From positions 62,001-126,000 of the forward strand of contig NZ_JOEM01000012.1 in NCBI RefSeq assembly GCF_000718135.1: a stretch of 64,000 nucleotides of DNA. The letters run 5' to 3'. Below the pieces are notes generated by a model, which saw only the letters and a list, made by a program, of their open reading frames with translations, made no database searches and was not told the DNA's origin. The position numbers and the translations under genes were made by a program. This DNA comes from Streptomyces cyaneofuscatus. Lineage in GTDB: Bacteria > Actinomycetota > Actinomycetes > Streptomycetales > Streptomycetaceae. Within the stretch, counting starts at the first letter, position 1, and each line of letters starts with the position of its first letter. Shown here piece by piece: positions 9,909 through 19,425 of this stretch.

Positions 9909-11434
9909 GCACCCCGCAGACCCCGTACGCCCCCGAGGACGGCTGGCGCCGGCTCGACCCGCGTACGGTCCTGGTCACCGCCCTCGTCGTGGCGGGCGTC
10001 GTCGCGGGTGCCGCCGTGCCCGCCACCCTCGGCCTCGCCCGCTGGCTCGGGCTCCCCGGCGCGGTGCTATGGGCGCTCGCCGCGGCCGTCGGCATCATCG
10101 GGGTCGCGGCGGGCGCCGACCGGGTCCGCTGGCACCGCACCCGCTACCGGATCGGCGCGGAGCGCGTCGACCTCCACACCGGCCTCCTCCTCGTCAAGCG
10201 CCGCTCCCTGGCCCGCGAGCGCATCCGCACCGTCGATCTCACCGCCAACCTGCTGCTGCGCCTCCTGGGCCTCGTCACCGTCAGGATCGGCACCGGCGAG
10301 CACGGCGGCGACTCCACCCTGGAGCTGGACCCGGTCACCCGCGCCGAGGGCGAACGGCTCCGCCTCCTCCTGCTGGAACGCGCCACCACCCCCCAGCCCG
10401 GGGAACACCGCGACGGCGAACTGGCCACGCTGGACCCCCGCTGGATCCGCTACGCACCGGTCTCCTTCGTCGCCCCCATGCTCGGCGGCGCGGCCGTCGG
10501 TGCCGTCATGCAGATCAGCGAGTGGGTGGGCGCGCAGGGCGAGGTCATCGCCTGGGTCGGCGACCGCTTCCAGGAGACCCCGCTCCTGTGGGTGATCGTC
10601 ACCCTCGTCGCGGCCGCCCTGGCCGCGGGTGTCGTCGGGGCGCTCGGCCTCTGGATCGAGATGTGGTGGAACTACCGCCTGGAGCGCGAGCCCGGCGGCA
10701 CCATCCGGGTCCGGCGCGGGCTGTTCACCTCCCGGTCCATCTCCGTCGAGGAGGCCCGGCTGCGCGGTGTGGACCTGGTCGAACCCCTCGGCGTACGGCT
10801 GGTCGGCGCCGCCCGGCTGGACGCCATCACCACCGGGCTCGCCCAGGACAACGAGTCCAAGAACGCCGACCACAACACGGTCCTCCCGGCCGTGCCGCGC
10901 CCGCTGGCCGACTCCGTGGCCGCCGCGATACTGCGTGAGGAGGCCACCCCGACCGGCGCCCCGCTGACCCGCCACCCGCGCGCCGCCCGGGGCCGTCGGC
11001 TGCGCTGGTCGCTCGCCGCCGCCCTCGCCCCGGTCCTGCTGCTCACCCTGCTCGGGGCGCTGCTCACCCCCGTACTCCTGTGGATCGCGCTCGGCTGCGC
11101 GGTGGTGTTCCTGCCGCTCGCGGTGGCGCTGGCGCTGGACGCGTACCGGAACCTCGGCCACGCGCTCTCCGGCCGCTACCTGGTCACCCGCTCCGGCACG
11201 CTCCGCCGCTCCACCGCCGCCCTGGAGCGGGCCGGGGTGATCGGCTGGACCGTCAAGCAGTCGTACTTCCAGCGGCGGGCGGGGCTGCTCACCCTCACGG
11301 CCACCACGGCCGCCGGAGGGGGCGCGTACTCGGCGTACGACACCGATGCGGCCGAGGGCCTCACCTTCGCCGCCGAAGCCGTCCCCGGGCTGCTGGAGCC
11401 CTTCCTGGAGCGGGATGTGCGCCCCGGCCCGTGA
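9905..11434 (+). CDS. PH domain-containing membrane protein, YdbT-like
   Basis: 509 residues. Three bPH2 repeats alternate with transmembrane pairs: repeat 1 around residues 60-150 (RYRIGAERVDLHTGLLLVKR ... LLGLVTVRIGTGEHGGDSTL), repeat 2 around 245-330 (NYRLEREPGGTIRVRRGLF ... IRVRRG), repeat 3 around 410-500 (SGRYLVTRSGTLRRSTAALE). At least six membrane helices. Partner of the YdbS-like protein upstream, with overlapping stop and start. The biochemical role is unknown; inference from the Bacillus pair is a membrane-protective complex. Its 3-prime end carries the first copy of a 23-base direct repeat (11419-11441) that recurs 40 bases downstream. Confidence 0.85.
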   Translation: MSTPQTPYAPEDGWRRLDPRTVLVTALVVAGVVAGAAVPATLGLARWLGLPGAVLWALAAAVGIIGVAAGADRVRWHRTRYRIGAERVDLHTGLLLVKRRSLARERIRTVDLTANLLLRLLGLVTVRIGTGEHGGDSTLELDPVTRAEGERLRLLLLERATTPQPGEHRDGELATLDPRWIRYAPVSFVAPMLGGAAVGAVMQISEWVGAQGEVIAWVGDRFQETPLLWVIVTLVAAALAAGVVGALGLWIEMWWNYRLEREPGGTIRVRRGLFTSRSISVEEARLRGVDLVEPLGVRLVGAARLDAITTGLAQDNESKNADHNTVLPAVPRPLADSVAAAILREEATPTGAPLTRHPRAARGRRLRWSLAAALAPVLLLTLLGALLTPVLLWIALGCAVVFLPLAVALALDAYRNLGHALSGRYLVTRSGTLRRSTAALERAGVIGWTVKQSYFQRRAGLLTLTATTAAGGGAYSAYDTDAAEGLTFAAEAVPGLLEPFLERDVRPGP

Positions 11435-11481
11435 CGGACGGTCCCAGGAACGCGAGGCGCGCCCCGGCCCGTGACGGACGG
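11419..11481. repeat. 23-base direct repeat spanning the end of the YdbT-like gene
   Basis: GCGCCCCGGCCCGTGACGG plus four further bases occurs at 11419-11441 and again at 11459-11481, an exact copy at a 40-base period. The first copy contains the stop codon. This looks like a recent local duplication that separated the gene from the next one. Confidence 0.9.
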
Positions 11482-11531
11482 CACAATCGGCCGTCTGGGC
11501 TCCCGTCCCCGCGTGGGCGACGATAGTGATC

Positions 11532-12371
11532 ATGACCTTCACCCACCGTCGTACGGTCCTCACCGCCCTGGCCACCGCCGCCGTCAGCGGCCCGCTGCTC
11601 GGCTCGCTCACCGCGACGCCCGCCCACGCCACGGACGACCTGGACATCTACACCTCCAACACCGACCTCTACAAGAAGCTCGCCGGGCAGGAGGGCGTCG
11701 AGTTCGCCCGCCGCTACAAGAGACACGAGTACGCCGACCACTCGGCGCCGCAGAGATACCCGTACAACCGGACCACCGTCATGGCCCTGCACGGCGGCGG
11801 CATCGAGACCGGCACCTCCGAACTGTGCCTCGGCATAGCCGGCTACCACCCGGCCACGCTCGCCCCGCTCCAGGACGGCCACGGCGTGCACGACTACTGG
11901 ATGTTCGAGGGACTGCGCTCCTCCGGCAACCGCGACCTGCACGTCACCGCCAAGAACTGCGACGACCATGTCGCCATCTCCATGGCGGCCTCCAGCCTCA
12001 ACGTCCTGAGCCTGCACGGCTGTACGTCGGCACAGGCCGGCACCGTCCCGCAGGCTGTGGTGGTCGGCGGGCTCAACACCCGCTTCAAAACCCTGCTCAA
12101 GGCGGAGTTCGACAAGGTGGGCATCGCCTGGCGGGACGGGAACGAGACGCCCGACCTGGCCGGCGTCAACCCCGCCAACCCCGTCAACCGCACCATGCTC
12201 TCCAAGGGCGGTCAGCTGGAGCTCACCACGGAGCTGCGCGCCGCCATGTTCACGAACAACACCCGGCCGGGCCGGGCCGGCTCCACGACGCCGGTCTTCG
12301 ACCGCTTCGTCGGCGCCTGCCGAGCCGCGATCACCAAGCTGGAGCAGGGCACGGACCAGGTCATCCTCTGA
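11532..12371 (+). CDS. Exported poly-gamma-glutamate hydrolase family protein
   Basis: 279 residues from ATG 11532 (GTG 11526 is two codons earlier). A twin-arginine signal peptide is clear: THRRTVLTALATAAVSGPLLG, with cleavage likely after TPAHA. The mature part has the HGGGIETGTSEL block of the poly-gamma-glutamate hydrolase family (zinc-dependent, related to phage PghP), followed by WMFEGLRSSGNRDLHVTA, LSLHGCTS and GGLNTRFK. Such enzymes cleave poly-gamma-glutamate; whether this host makes or meets that polymer is unknown. Single gene, convergent with the VOC gene beyond it. Folding before export via Tat fits a metal-loaded enzyme. Confidence 0.85.
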   Translation: MTFTHRRTVLTALATAAVSGPLLGSLTATPAHATDDLDIYTSNTDLYKKLAGQEGVEFARRYKRHEYADHSAPQRYPYNRTTVMALHGGGIETGTSELCLGIAGYHPATLAPLQDGHGVHDYWMFEGLRSSGNRDLHVTAKNCDDHVAISMAASSLNVLSLHGCTSAQAGTVPQAVVVGGLNTRFKTLLKAEFDKVGIAWRDGNETPDLAGVNPANPVNRTMLSKGGQLELTTELRAAMFTNNTRPGRAGSTTPVFDRFVGACRAAITKLEQGTDQVIL

Positions 12372-12383
12372 TCTGCGGGCCCC

Positions 12384-12746
12384 TCAGCCGCCGTGCGTCG
12401 TGTCGATGACGCAGAAACGGTTGCCCTCGGGGTCGGCGAGGACCACGAAGTCCGGGTCCGGCGGGTAGAGCTCCCACGCGACCCGCTCGGCGCCCAGGCC
12501 CATCAGCCGCTCCACCTCGGCCTCCTGCTCGTCCGAGTAGAGGTCGAGGTGGACCCGGGGGACCTCCTGGACGGGGGAGGCGGAGCGCCCCAACGCCACG
12601 CCGACGCCGGGCCCTTCGACCGGGACCAGCACCACCCAGTCGTCCGTCCCCGGCTCGCGCTCGGTGTACGTGAGCGCCGCCTTCCAGAAGGCGGCGGCCC
12701 TCGCCACGTCGGTCGCACCCATCACCACGGTTCCGATATGCACCAT
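12384..12746 (-). CDS. VOC family (glyoxalase/bleomycin-resistance fold) protein
   Basis: 120 residues, starting at MVHIGTVVMGATDVARAAAF. A single vicinal-oxygen-chelate module; two beta-alpha-beta-beta-beta units are seen in WVVLVPVEGPGVGVALG, PRVHLDLYSDEQEAEVERL and FVVLADPEGNRFCVID. VOC proteins include dioxygenases, isomerases and drug-binding proteins, and the substrate here cannot be read from sequence. The ORF is open upstream to 12815, but that part runs through the hairpin behind pgl, so the internal ATG 12746 is chosen. A second, similar VOC protein lies at 31294. Confidence 0.8.
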   Translation of the reverse strand: MVHIGTVVMGATDVARAAAFWKAALTYTEREPGTDDWVVLVPVEGPGVGVALGRSASPVQEVPRVHLDLYSDEQEAEVERLMGLGAERVAWELYPPDPDFVVLADPEGNRFCVIDTTHGG

Positions 12747-12768
12747 GGGGGCGAGCTTTTCACGCCGC

Positions 12769-12803
12769 AGGCCCGGCCCGCTGAGAAAAAGCGGGCCGGG
12801 CCT
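12769..12803 (-). terminator. Terminator of the pentose phosphate operon
   Basis: AGGCCCGGCCCGCT (12769-12782) and AGCGGGCCGGGCCT (12790-12803) form a 14-base perfect stem around a seven-base loop that reads TTTTCTC on the minus strand. It lies 16 bases past the pgl stop and so ends the tkt-tal-zwf-opcA-pgl transcript. Confidence 0.85.
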
Positions 12804-12818
12804 GGTCATACGCAACTT

Positions 12819-13601
12819 TCAGGCGGACGCTGGCGGATACAGCGCGCGCGGCAGCTGCGAAGCCGCCGCCGCGTCCAGCAGCCAGAGCGTCCGGCTGCGG
12901 CCGTACGCGCCCGCCGCCGGGGCCTGGATCTCCCCGGCGCCCGACAGCGCGATGGCCGCGGCCTCCGCCTTGTCCTCGCCCGCCGCCAGCAGCCACACCT
13001 CACGCGCCGCGCGGATCGCGGGGAGCGTGAGCGAGACGCGGACCGGCGGCGGCTTGGGGGCCCCGTGCACACCGACGACGGTGCGCTCGGTCTCCCGTAC
13101 CGCAGGCAGCTCCGGGAAGAGCGAGGCGACATGCGTGTCCGGGCCGACGCCCAGCATCAGCACGTCGAACGCCGGAACCCCGCCGTGGTCCTCCGGCCCC
13201 GCGGCGGCGGCCAGTTCGGCCGCGTACGCCGCCGCCGCCTCGTCCACGTCCTTGCCGTACGGGCCGTCCGACGCGGGCATCGCGTGCACCCGGGCCGGGT
13301 CGAGCGGCACCGCGTCGAGCAGCGCCTCACGGGCCTGGGTGACGTTCCGCTCGGGGTCGCCCTCGGGCAGGAACCGCTCGTCGCCCCACCACAGGTCCAG
13401 GCGCGCCCAGTCGACGGCGTCCCGGGCGGGCGCGGCGGCGAGTGCGGCCAGCAGGCCGTTGCCGTTGCGCCCGCCGGTCAGCACCACCGAGGCGTGGCCC
13501 CGGGCGGCCTGGGCGTCCACGATCCTCGTGATCAGCCGGGCCGCCGCGGCCTGCGCCATCAGCTCCTTGTCGCGGTGCACGACCAGCTGAGGAGGCGTCA
13601 C
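12819..13601 (-). CDS. pgl: 6-phosphogluconolactonase
   Basis: 260 residues. Hydrolyses 6-phosphogluconolactone made by Zwf. Family blocks are ASVVLTGGRNGNGLLAALA, RLDLWWGDERFLPEGDPERN (diagnostic WWGDERFV-type motif), FDVLMLGVGPDTHVASLFPE and RVSLTLPAIRAAREVWLLAAG. The usual GP(D/N)GHTASLFP motif reads GVGPDTHVASLFP, normal for the group. Its start overlaps the opcA stop by four bases; it is the last gene of the operon and is followed by a strong hairpin. Confidence 0.95.
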   Translation of the reverse strand: MTPPQLVVHRDKELMAQAAAARLITRIVDAQAARGHASVVLTGGRNGNGLLAALAAAPARDAVDWARLDLWWGDERFLPEGDPERNVTQAREALLDAVPLDPARVHAMPASDGPYGKDVDEAAAAYAAELAAAAGPEDHGGVPAFDVLMLGVGPDTHVASLFPELPAVRETERTVVGVHGAPKPPPVRVSLTLPAIRAAREVWLLAAGEDKAEAAAIALSGAGEIQAPAAGAYGRSRTLWLLDAAAASQLPRALYPPASA

Positions 13602-14623
13602 TTGGCGGCCGCCTTCTTCGCCGGGGCCTTCTTCGCGGCGGGGGCCTTCTGCTCGCCCTCGGCGGGCTTCTCCGCCGCTGCGGCCTTCACCTCGCCGCCC
13701 GTGTGGAGCTTCTCCACCCCGAACTTCACCGCGGACTCATAGGTGTTGTCCGGGTCGAGCCGGCGCAGCTCCTCCGCCAGCAGCTCGGCGGTGTCGCGGC
13801 GCTTGAGCGCCACGGCACGGTCCGGCTGGCCCTGCATGGAGAGCGTGGCCAGCGAGCCGTCGGCCCGGTCGAGGACGATGACGCCGTTCTTCGTCTCCAT
13901 CCGGACGGCGGTCAGCCCCGGGCCGCCGGAGTACGTGCGCTCCACCGGGACGGCGAGCCGGTCCGCGAGCCACATCGCGAGCAGCTCGCAGCTCGGGTTG
14001 TCGCTCTCGCCCTCGACGGTGACGCCGATGACCTGCGCGGGCTGCTGGTCCAGGGCCGCGGCCAGCATCGAGCGCCACGGCGTGATCCGGGTCCACGACA
14101 GGTCGGTGTCGCCCGGGCTGTACGTCGCCGCCCGCACCGCCAGCTCGTCGAGCGGGCGCTCGGCGGAGTAGCCGTCGGTGATCCGGCGCTGGGCGAGCGC
14201 GCCCAGCGGGTCCTTCGCCGCGTCGGCGGGCGCGTCCTCGGGCCACCACACCACGACCGGGGCGTCGGGGAGCAGCAGCGGGAGCACCACCGACTGGGCG
14301 TGGTTGGCCAGTTCGCCGTGGAGGCGCAGGACGACGGTCTCGCCGGTGCCCGCGTCGGAGCCGACCCGGACCTCCGCGTCGAGCCGGGCGTCGCGCCGGG
14401 CGCGCGGCGAGCGGCTGACCCGCTTGATCACCGCGATGATCCGCGAGGGGTGCTCGCGGGAAGCGTCACCGGCCGACTTGAGCGCGTCGTACGCGTTCTC
14501 CTCGTCGGTGACGATGACCAGCGTGAGCACCATGCCGATGGCGGGGGTGCCGATGGCCCGGCGGGCCGACACCAGCGCCTGGTTGATCTTGCTGGATGTG
14601 GTTTCCGTGAGATCGATCTTCAT
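13598..14623 (-). CDS. opcA: Glucose-6-phosphate dehydrogenase assembly protein OpcA
   Basis: 341 residues. OpcA is an allosteric effector and assembly partner of glucose-6-phosphate dehydrogenase in cyanobacteria and actinobacteria. Recognised from its place directly after zwf and from LTETTSSKINQALVSARR, VLTLVIVTDEENAYDAL and LLLPDAPVVVWWPEDAP. The last 30 residues are a lysine/alanine/proline tail (KKAPAKKAAAK), a common disordered end in streptomycete copies. Overlaps zwf and pgl by four bases each. Confidence 0.95.
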   Translation of the reverse strand: MKIDLTETTSSKINQALVSARRAIGTPAIGMVLTLVIVTDEENAYDALKSAGDASREHPSRIIAVIKRVSRSPRARRDARLDAEVRVGSDAGTGETVVLRLHGELANHAQSVVLPLLLPDAPVVVWWPEDAPADAAKDPLGALAQRRITDGYSAERPLDELAVRAATYSPGDTDLSWTRITPWRSMLAAALDQQPAQVIGVTVEGESDNPSCELLAMWLADRLAVPVERTYSGGPGLTAVRMETKNGVIVLDRADGSLATLSMQGQPDRAVALKRRDTAELLAEELRRLDPDNTYESAVKFGVEKLHTGGEVKAAAAEKPAEGEQKAPAAKKAPAKKAAAK

Positions 14624-16152
14624 GGCCGCCTCCAGCTCCGTCCGTCACGTGCGAGCATCTCGTCGGCCTCGGCCGGACCCCAGGTGCCGGCCGCGTACTT
14701 GGCGGGCTTGCCGTGCTTCTCCCAGTACTCCTCGATCGGGTCGAGGATGGTCCAGGAGAGCTCGACCTCCTGGTGGCGGGGGAAGAGGTTGGCGTCGCCG
14801 AGCAGTACGTCCAGCAGGAGCCGCTCGTACGCCTCCGGGCTGGACTCCGTGAAGGACTCCCCGTACGCGAAGTCCATCGTGACGTCCCGGACCTCCATCG
14901 AGGTGCCGGGCACCTTGGAGCCGAAGCGCACGGTGACGCCCTCGTCGGGCTGGACCCGGATGACCAGGGCGTTGCCGCCGAGCTCCTCCGTGGCACCGGA
15001 CTCGAACGGCAGGTAGGGCGCGCGCTTGAAGACGACCGCGATCTCCGTGACCCGGCGGCCGAGCCGCTTTCCGGTACGGAGGTAGAACGGCACGCCCGCC
15101 CAGCGGCGGTTGTTGATCGTCAGCTTGATCGCGGCGAAGGTGTCGGTCGTCGACTTGGGGTCGATGCCCTCCTCCTCGCAGTAGCCGAGGACCTCCTGGC
15201 CGCCCTGCCAGGCGTGCTCGTACTGGGCGCGCACGGTGTGCAGACCGAGGTCCTCGGGCAGCTCGACGGCGGTGAGCACCTTGAGCTTCTCGGCGACCAG
15301 GGCCTTCGGGTGGAAGGAGCCGGGCTCTTCCATCGCGGTGAGCGCCAGCAGCTGGAGCAGGTGGTTCTGAATGACGTCACGGGCGGCGCCGATGCCGTCG
15401 TAGTAGCCGGCCCGGCCGCCGATGCCGATGTCCTCGGCCATCGTGATCTGTACGTGGTCGACGTAGGACCGGTTCCAGATCGGCTCCCACATCGTGTTGG
15501 CGAACCGCAGCGCCAGGATGTTCTGGACCGTCTCCTTCCCCAGGTAGTGGTCGATCCGGAAGACCTCGTTGGGCGGGAAGACGTCGTGCACGAGCTGGTT
15601 GAGCTCCTGCGCGCTGGCCAGGTCGTGGCCGAAGGGCTTCTCGATGACGGCACGCCGCCAGGAGCCCTCCTTCTGGTCGGCCAGGCCGTGCTTCTTGAGC
15701 TGCTGGACGACCTTGGGGAAGAACTTCGGCGGCACGGAGAGGTAGAAGGCGAAGTTGCCGCCCGTCCCCTGTGCCTTGTCGAGCTCCTGGATGGTGGACT
15801 TCAGCGTCTCGAAGGCCTCGTCGTCGTCGAAGTTGCCCTGGACGAAGCGCATCCCCTGGATGAGCTGCTGCCAGACCTCCTCGCGGAACGGCGTACGGGC
15901 GTGCTCCTTGACGGCGTCGTGGACGACCTGCGCGAAGTCCTCGTCCTCCCAGTCGCGGCGCGCGAAGCCGATGAGCGAGAAGCCCGGTGGCAGCAGGCCG
16001 CGGTTGGCCAGGTCGTAGACAGCAGGCATCAGCTTTTTACGGGACAAATCGCCCGTGACGCCAAAGATGACCAGGCCCGACGGCCCCGCGATACGCGGGA
16101 GCCGTCGGTCCTGTGCGTCACGGAGCGGGTTGGCTCCGGGAACAGCAGACAA
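14620..16152 (-). CDS. zwf: Glucose-6-phosphate 1-dehydrogenase
   Basis: 510 residues. First enzyme of the oxidative pentose phosphate pathway, producing NADPH. Visible motifs: VIFGVTGDLSRKKLMPAVYD (nucleotide binding), VIEKPFGHDLASAQELN (catalytic Lys region), RIDHYLGKETVQN (G6PD signature). The frame is open back to 16890, but that portion is antisense shadow of tal. I place the start at TTG 16152, which lies five bases after the tal stop with GGAGGG eight bases upstream and gives LSAVPGANPLRDAQDRRLP. TTG starts are uncommon; this ribosome site decides it. Confidence 0.93.
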   Translation of the reverse strand: MSAVPGANPLRDAQDRRLPRIAGPSGLVIFGVTGDLSRKKLMPAVYDLANRGLLPPGFSLIGFARRDWEDEDFAQVVHDAVKEHARTPFREEVWQQLIQGMRFVQGNFDDDEAFETLKSTIQELDKAQGTGGNFAFYLSVPPKFFPKVVQQLKKHGLADQKEGSWRRAVIEKPFGHDLASAQELNQLVHDVFPPNEVFRIDHYLGKETVQNILALRFANTMWEPIWNRSYVDHVQITMAEDIGIGGRAGYYDGIGAARDVIQNHLLQLLALTAMEEPGSFHPKALVAEKLKVLTAVELPEDLGLHTVRAQYEHAWQGGQEVLGYCEEEGIDPKSTTDTFAAIKLTINNRRWAGVPFYLRTGKRLGRRVTEIAVVFKRAPYLPFESGATEELGGNALVIRVQPDEGVTVRFGSKVPGTSMEVRDVTMDFAYGESFTESSPEAYERLLLDVLLGDANLFPRHQEVELSWTILDPIEEYWEKHGKPAKYAAGTWGPAEADEMLARDGRSWRRP

Positions 16153-16157
16153 AGTGG

Positions 16158-17276
16158 TCAGCCCTCCGAGGGGGCGAGGCGCGAGAGCTCCGCCTCGGTC
16201 GACTTGAGCAGGTCGGTCCAGGACGCCTCGAACTTCTCGACGCCCTCGTCCTCCAGCACCTGCACGACGTCGTCGTACGAGATGCCGAGCTTCTTGATCG
16301 CGTCGAGGTCGGCGCGGGCCTGGTCGTAGCCGCCGGCGACGGTGTTGCCGGTGATCTCGCCGTGGTCGGCCACGGCCTCCAGGGTCGCCTCCGGCATGGT
16401 GTTCACCGTGTTGGGGGCGACCAGGTCGTCGACGTACAGGGTGTCCTTGAGGGACGGGTCCTTGACGCCGGTGGAGGCCCAGAGCGGGCGCTGCTTGTTG
16501 GCCTGCGCCTTGTCCAGCGGGGCCCAGCGGTCGGAGGAGAAGACCTCCTCGTACGCCTCGTAGGCCAGGCGCGCGTTGGCCAGGGCGGACTTGCCCTTGG
16601 CGGCCTTCGCCTCGTCGGAGCCGATGGCGTCCAGGCGCTTGTCGATCTCGGTGTCCACGCGGGACACGAAGAAGGACGCCACCGAGTGGATCTTGGAGAG
16701 GTCCAGGCCCGCGGCCTTCGCCTTCTCCAGGCCCGCCAGGTAGGCGTCCATGACCGCGCGGTAGCGCTCCAGCGAGAAGATCAGCGTCACGTTGACGCTG
16801 ATGCCCCGGCCGATGGTCTCGGTGATCGCCGGGAGACCGGCCTTGGTCGCCGGGATCTTGATGAGCGTGTTCGGCCGGTCGACCAGCCACGCCAGCTGCT
16901 TGGCCTCGGCGACGGTGGCCACCGTGTTGTGCGCCAGGCGCGGGTCCACCTCGATGGAGACCCGGCCGTCCTGGCCGCCGGTCGCGTCGAAGACCGGACG
17001 CAGGATGTCGGCGGCGTCGCGGACGTCCGCCGTCGTGATCATGCGGACCGCTTCCTCGACGGTGACCCGGCGGGCGGCGAGGTCGGTGAGCTGCTGCTCG
17101 TAACCGTCGCCCTGCGAGATCGCCTTCTGGAAGATCGACGGGTTGGTGGTGACGCCGACGACGTGGCTCTGGTCGATCAGCTCGGCCAGGTTGCCGGACG
17201 TGATCCGCTTGCGCGACAGGTCGTCGAGCCAGATCGCCACGCCCTCGTCGGAGAGGCGCTTGAGTGCGTCTGTCAT
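16158..17276 (-). CDS. tal: Transaldolase
   Basis: 372 residues. Transfers a dihydroxyacetone unit between sugar phosphates in the non-oxidative pentose phosphate pathway. The Schiff-base lysine is in [13 protein letters not shown]; other signatures are [14 protein letters not shown] near the N-terminus and [14 protein letters not shown]. Start ATG 17276 is preferred to ATG 17285 because AGGAG stands nine to ten bases before the former but abuts the latter. It follows tkt after a short AT-rich spacer that contains two copies of GTCGTATAT. Confidence 0.95.
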   Translation of the reverse strand: MTDALKRLSDEGVAIWLDDLSRKRITSGNLAELIDQSHVVGVTTNPSIFQKAISQGDGYEQQLTDLAARRVTVEEAVRMITTADVRDAADILRPVFDATGGQDGRVSIEVDPRLAHNTVATVAEAKQLAWLVDRPNTLIKIPATKAGLPAITETIGRGISVNVTLIFSLERYRAVMDAYLAGLEKAKAAGLDLSKIHSVASFFVSRVDTEIDKRLDAIGSDEAKAAKGKSALANARLAYEAYEEVFSSDRWAPLDKAQANKQRPLWASTGVKDPSLKDTLYVDDLVAPNTVNTMPEATLEAVADHGEITGNTVAGGYDQARADLDAIKKLGISYDDVVQVLEDEGVEKFEASWTDLLKSTEAELSRLAPSEG

Positions 17277-17322
17277 GGGTTGCATCTCCTACTAGTCGTA
17301 TATCTACGTCGTATATACGGCG

Positions 17323-19425
17323 TCAGCGCGCTGCGGCTTCGAGGGATTCCCGCGCGGCGGCGGCCACGTTCTCGGCGGTGAAGCCGAACTCGCGGAAGAG
17401 GACCTTCGCGTCGGCCGAGGCACCGAAGTGCTCCAGCGAGACGATCCGGCCGGCATCCCCGACGTACCGGTACCAGGTCAGGCCGATGCCCGCCTCCACG
17501 GCGACCCGCGCCTTGACCGACTGCGGGAGCACGCTCTCCTTGTAACCCTGATCCTGCTCCTCGAACCATTCGACGGACGGCATCGAGACGACCCGGGTCG
17601 GCACACCGGCCGCCTGGAGCTGCTCACGCGCCTCGACGGCGACGTGGACCTCGGAGCCGGTCGCGATGAGGAGCACCTGCGGCTCTGTGTTCTGCCCGGA
17701 GGGCCCTTCGGCCTCGAACAGGACGTAACCGCCCTTGGCCGCGTCCTCGTTCGCCTCGTACGTCGGCACGCCCTGGCGGGTCAGCGCCAGACCGTGCGGG
17801 GCGCCCACGCCGAACTCCTTGGTGTAGCGGCGCAGGATCTCGCGCCAGGCGATGGCCGTCTCGTTGGCGTCGGCCGGGCGCACGACGTTCAGGCCCGGAA
17901 TGGCGCGCAGCGCGGCCAGGTGCTCCACCGGCTGGTGGGTCGGGCCGTCCTCGCCGAGGCCGATCGAGTCGTGCGTCCACACGTACGTCACCGGCAGGTG
18001 CATCAGCGCGGAGAGCCGCACCGCGTTGCGCATGTAGTCGGAGAACACCAGGAAGGTGCCGCCGTAGATGCGGGTGTTGCCGTGCAGCGCGATGCCGTTC
18101 ATCGCGGCTGCCATCGCGTGCTCGCGGATCCCGAAGTGGATCGTGCGGCCGTACGGGTCGGCCTCGGGCAGCGGGTTGCCCACCGGGAGGAACGACGACG
18201 TCTTGTCGATCGTGGTGTTGTTCGAGCCGGCCAGGTCGGCGGAGCCGCCCCACAGCTCGGGCACGACATCGCCGAGCGCCTGGAGCACCTTGCCGGAGGC
18301 GGCACGGGTGGCCAGGGACTTGCCGGCCTCGAAGACCGGGAGCTTCTCCTCCCAGCCCGCGGGCAGCTCGCCCGCGGCGATCCGGTCGAAGTCGGCGGCG
18401 CGCTCGGGGTTGGCGGTGCGCCATGCGGCGAACGACTTGTCCCACTCGGCACGGGCCTCGCGGCCGCGGTCCAGGGCCTCACGGGTGTGGCCGATGACCG
18501 CGTCGGAGACCTCGAAGGTCTGCTCCGGGTCGAAGCCGAGGACCCGCTTGGTCGCCGCGATCTCGTCGTCGCCGAGCGCCGAGCCGTGGGCCGCCTCGGT
18601 GTTCTGGGCGTTCGGGGCGGGCCAGGCGATGATCGAGCGGGCCGCGATGAACGAGGGGCGCCCGGTCTCGGCCTTGGCCGCCTGGAGCGCCGCGTACAGG
18701 CCCGCCGGGTCCAGGTCACCGTTGGGCAGCTGCTCGACGCGCTGGACGTGCCAGCCGTACGCCTCGTACCGCTTCAGGGTGTCCTCGGAGACCGCGGTCT
18801 CCGTGTCGCCCTCGATGGAGATGTGGTTGTCGTCCCAGAGCAGGACCAGGTTGCCGAGCTTCTGGTGGCCGGCCAGCGAGGACGCCTCGGCCGAGATGCC
18901 CTCCTGGAGGCAGCCGTCACCGGCGATGACCCAGACCGTGTGGTCGAAGGGCGAGGTGCCGGGGGCCGCCTCGGGGTCGAACAGGCCGCGCTCGTAGCGG
19001 GCGGCCATGGCCATGCCCACCGCGTTGGCGACACCCTGGCCCAGCGGGCCGGTCGTCGTCTCGACACCGGTGGTGTGCCCGTACTCCGGGTGCCCCGGGG
19101 TCTTGGAGCCCCAGGTCCGGAACGCCTTCAGGTCGTCCAGCTCCAGGCCGTAACCGGCGAGGTAGAGCTGGATGTACAGGGTCAGGCTGGAGTGGCCCGC
19201 CGAGAGGACGAACCGGTCGCGGCCGGTCCACTCCGCGTCCGCGGGGTCGTGCCGCATGACTTTCTGGAACAGGGTGTACGCGGCGGGAGCCAGGCTCATG
19301 GCCGTACCCGGGTGGCCGTTTCCGACTTTCTGTACGGCGTCCGCGGCGAGGACGCGGGCGGTGTCCACGGCCCGCTGGTCCAAATCGGTCCACTGGAGGT
19401 CTGTGGTGGTCGGCTTGTTGCTCAC
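17323..19425 (-). CDS. tkt: Transketolase
   Basis: 700 residues. Thiamine-diphosphate enzyme moving two-carbon units in the pentose phosphate pathway. Domain order: ThDP-binding PP domain (GNGHPGTAMSLAP; GDGCLQEGISAEASSLAGH ... WDDNHISIEGDTE), Pyr domain (RTIHFGIREHAMAAAMNGIA, catalytic Glu; THDSIGLGEDGPTHQPVEHL) and C-terminal domain (LIATGSEVHVAVEA). GTG start. First gene of the minus-strand operon tkt-tal-zwf-opcA-pgl; divergent from ctaB. Confidence 0.97.
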   Translation of the reverse strand: MSNKPTTTDLQWTDLDQRAVDTARVLAADAVQKVGNGHPGTAMSLAPAAYTLFQKVMRHDPADAEWTGRDRFVLSAGHSSLTLYIQLYLAGYGLELDDLKAFRTWGSKTPGHPEYGHTTGVETTTGPLGQGVANAVGMAMAARYERGLFDPEAAPGTSPFDHTVWVIAGDGCLQEGISAEASSLAGHQKLGNLVLLWDDNHISIEGDTETAVSEDTLKRYEAYGWHVQRVEQLPNGDLDPAGLYAALQAAKAETGRPSFIAARSIIAWPAPNAQNTEAAHGSALGDDEIAATKRVLGFDPEQTFEVSDAVIGHTREALDRGREARAEWDKSFAAWRTANPERAADFDRIAAGELPAGWEEKLPVFEAGKSLATRAASGKVLQALGDVVPELWGGSADLAGSNNTTIDKTSSFLPVGNPLPEADPYGRTIHFGIREHAMAAAMNGIALHGNTRIYGGTFLVFSDYMRNAVRLSALMHLPVTYVWTHDSIGLGEDGPTHQPVEHLAALRAIPGLNVVRPADANETAIAWREILRRYTKEFGVGAPHGLALTRQGVPTYEANEDAAKGGYVLFEAEGPSGQNTEPQVLLIATGSEVHVAVEAREQLQAAGVPTRVVSMPSVEWFEEQDQGYKESVLPQSVKARVAVEAGIGLTWYRYVGDAGRIVSLEHFGASADAKVLFREFGFTAENVAAAARESLEAAAR

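Noticed and set aside
17286..17322. The AT-rich tkt-tal spacer as a promoter or operator
   Set aside because: Two copies of GTCGTATAT are unusual in this GC background, but I could not place a -35/-10 pair and the spacer is only 46 bases within a clear operon.
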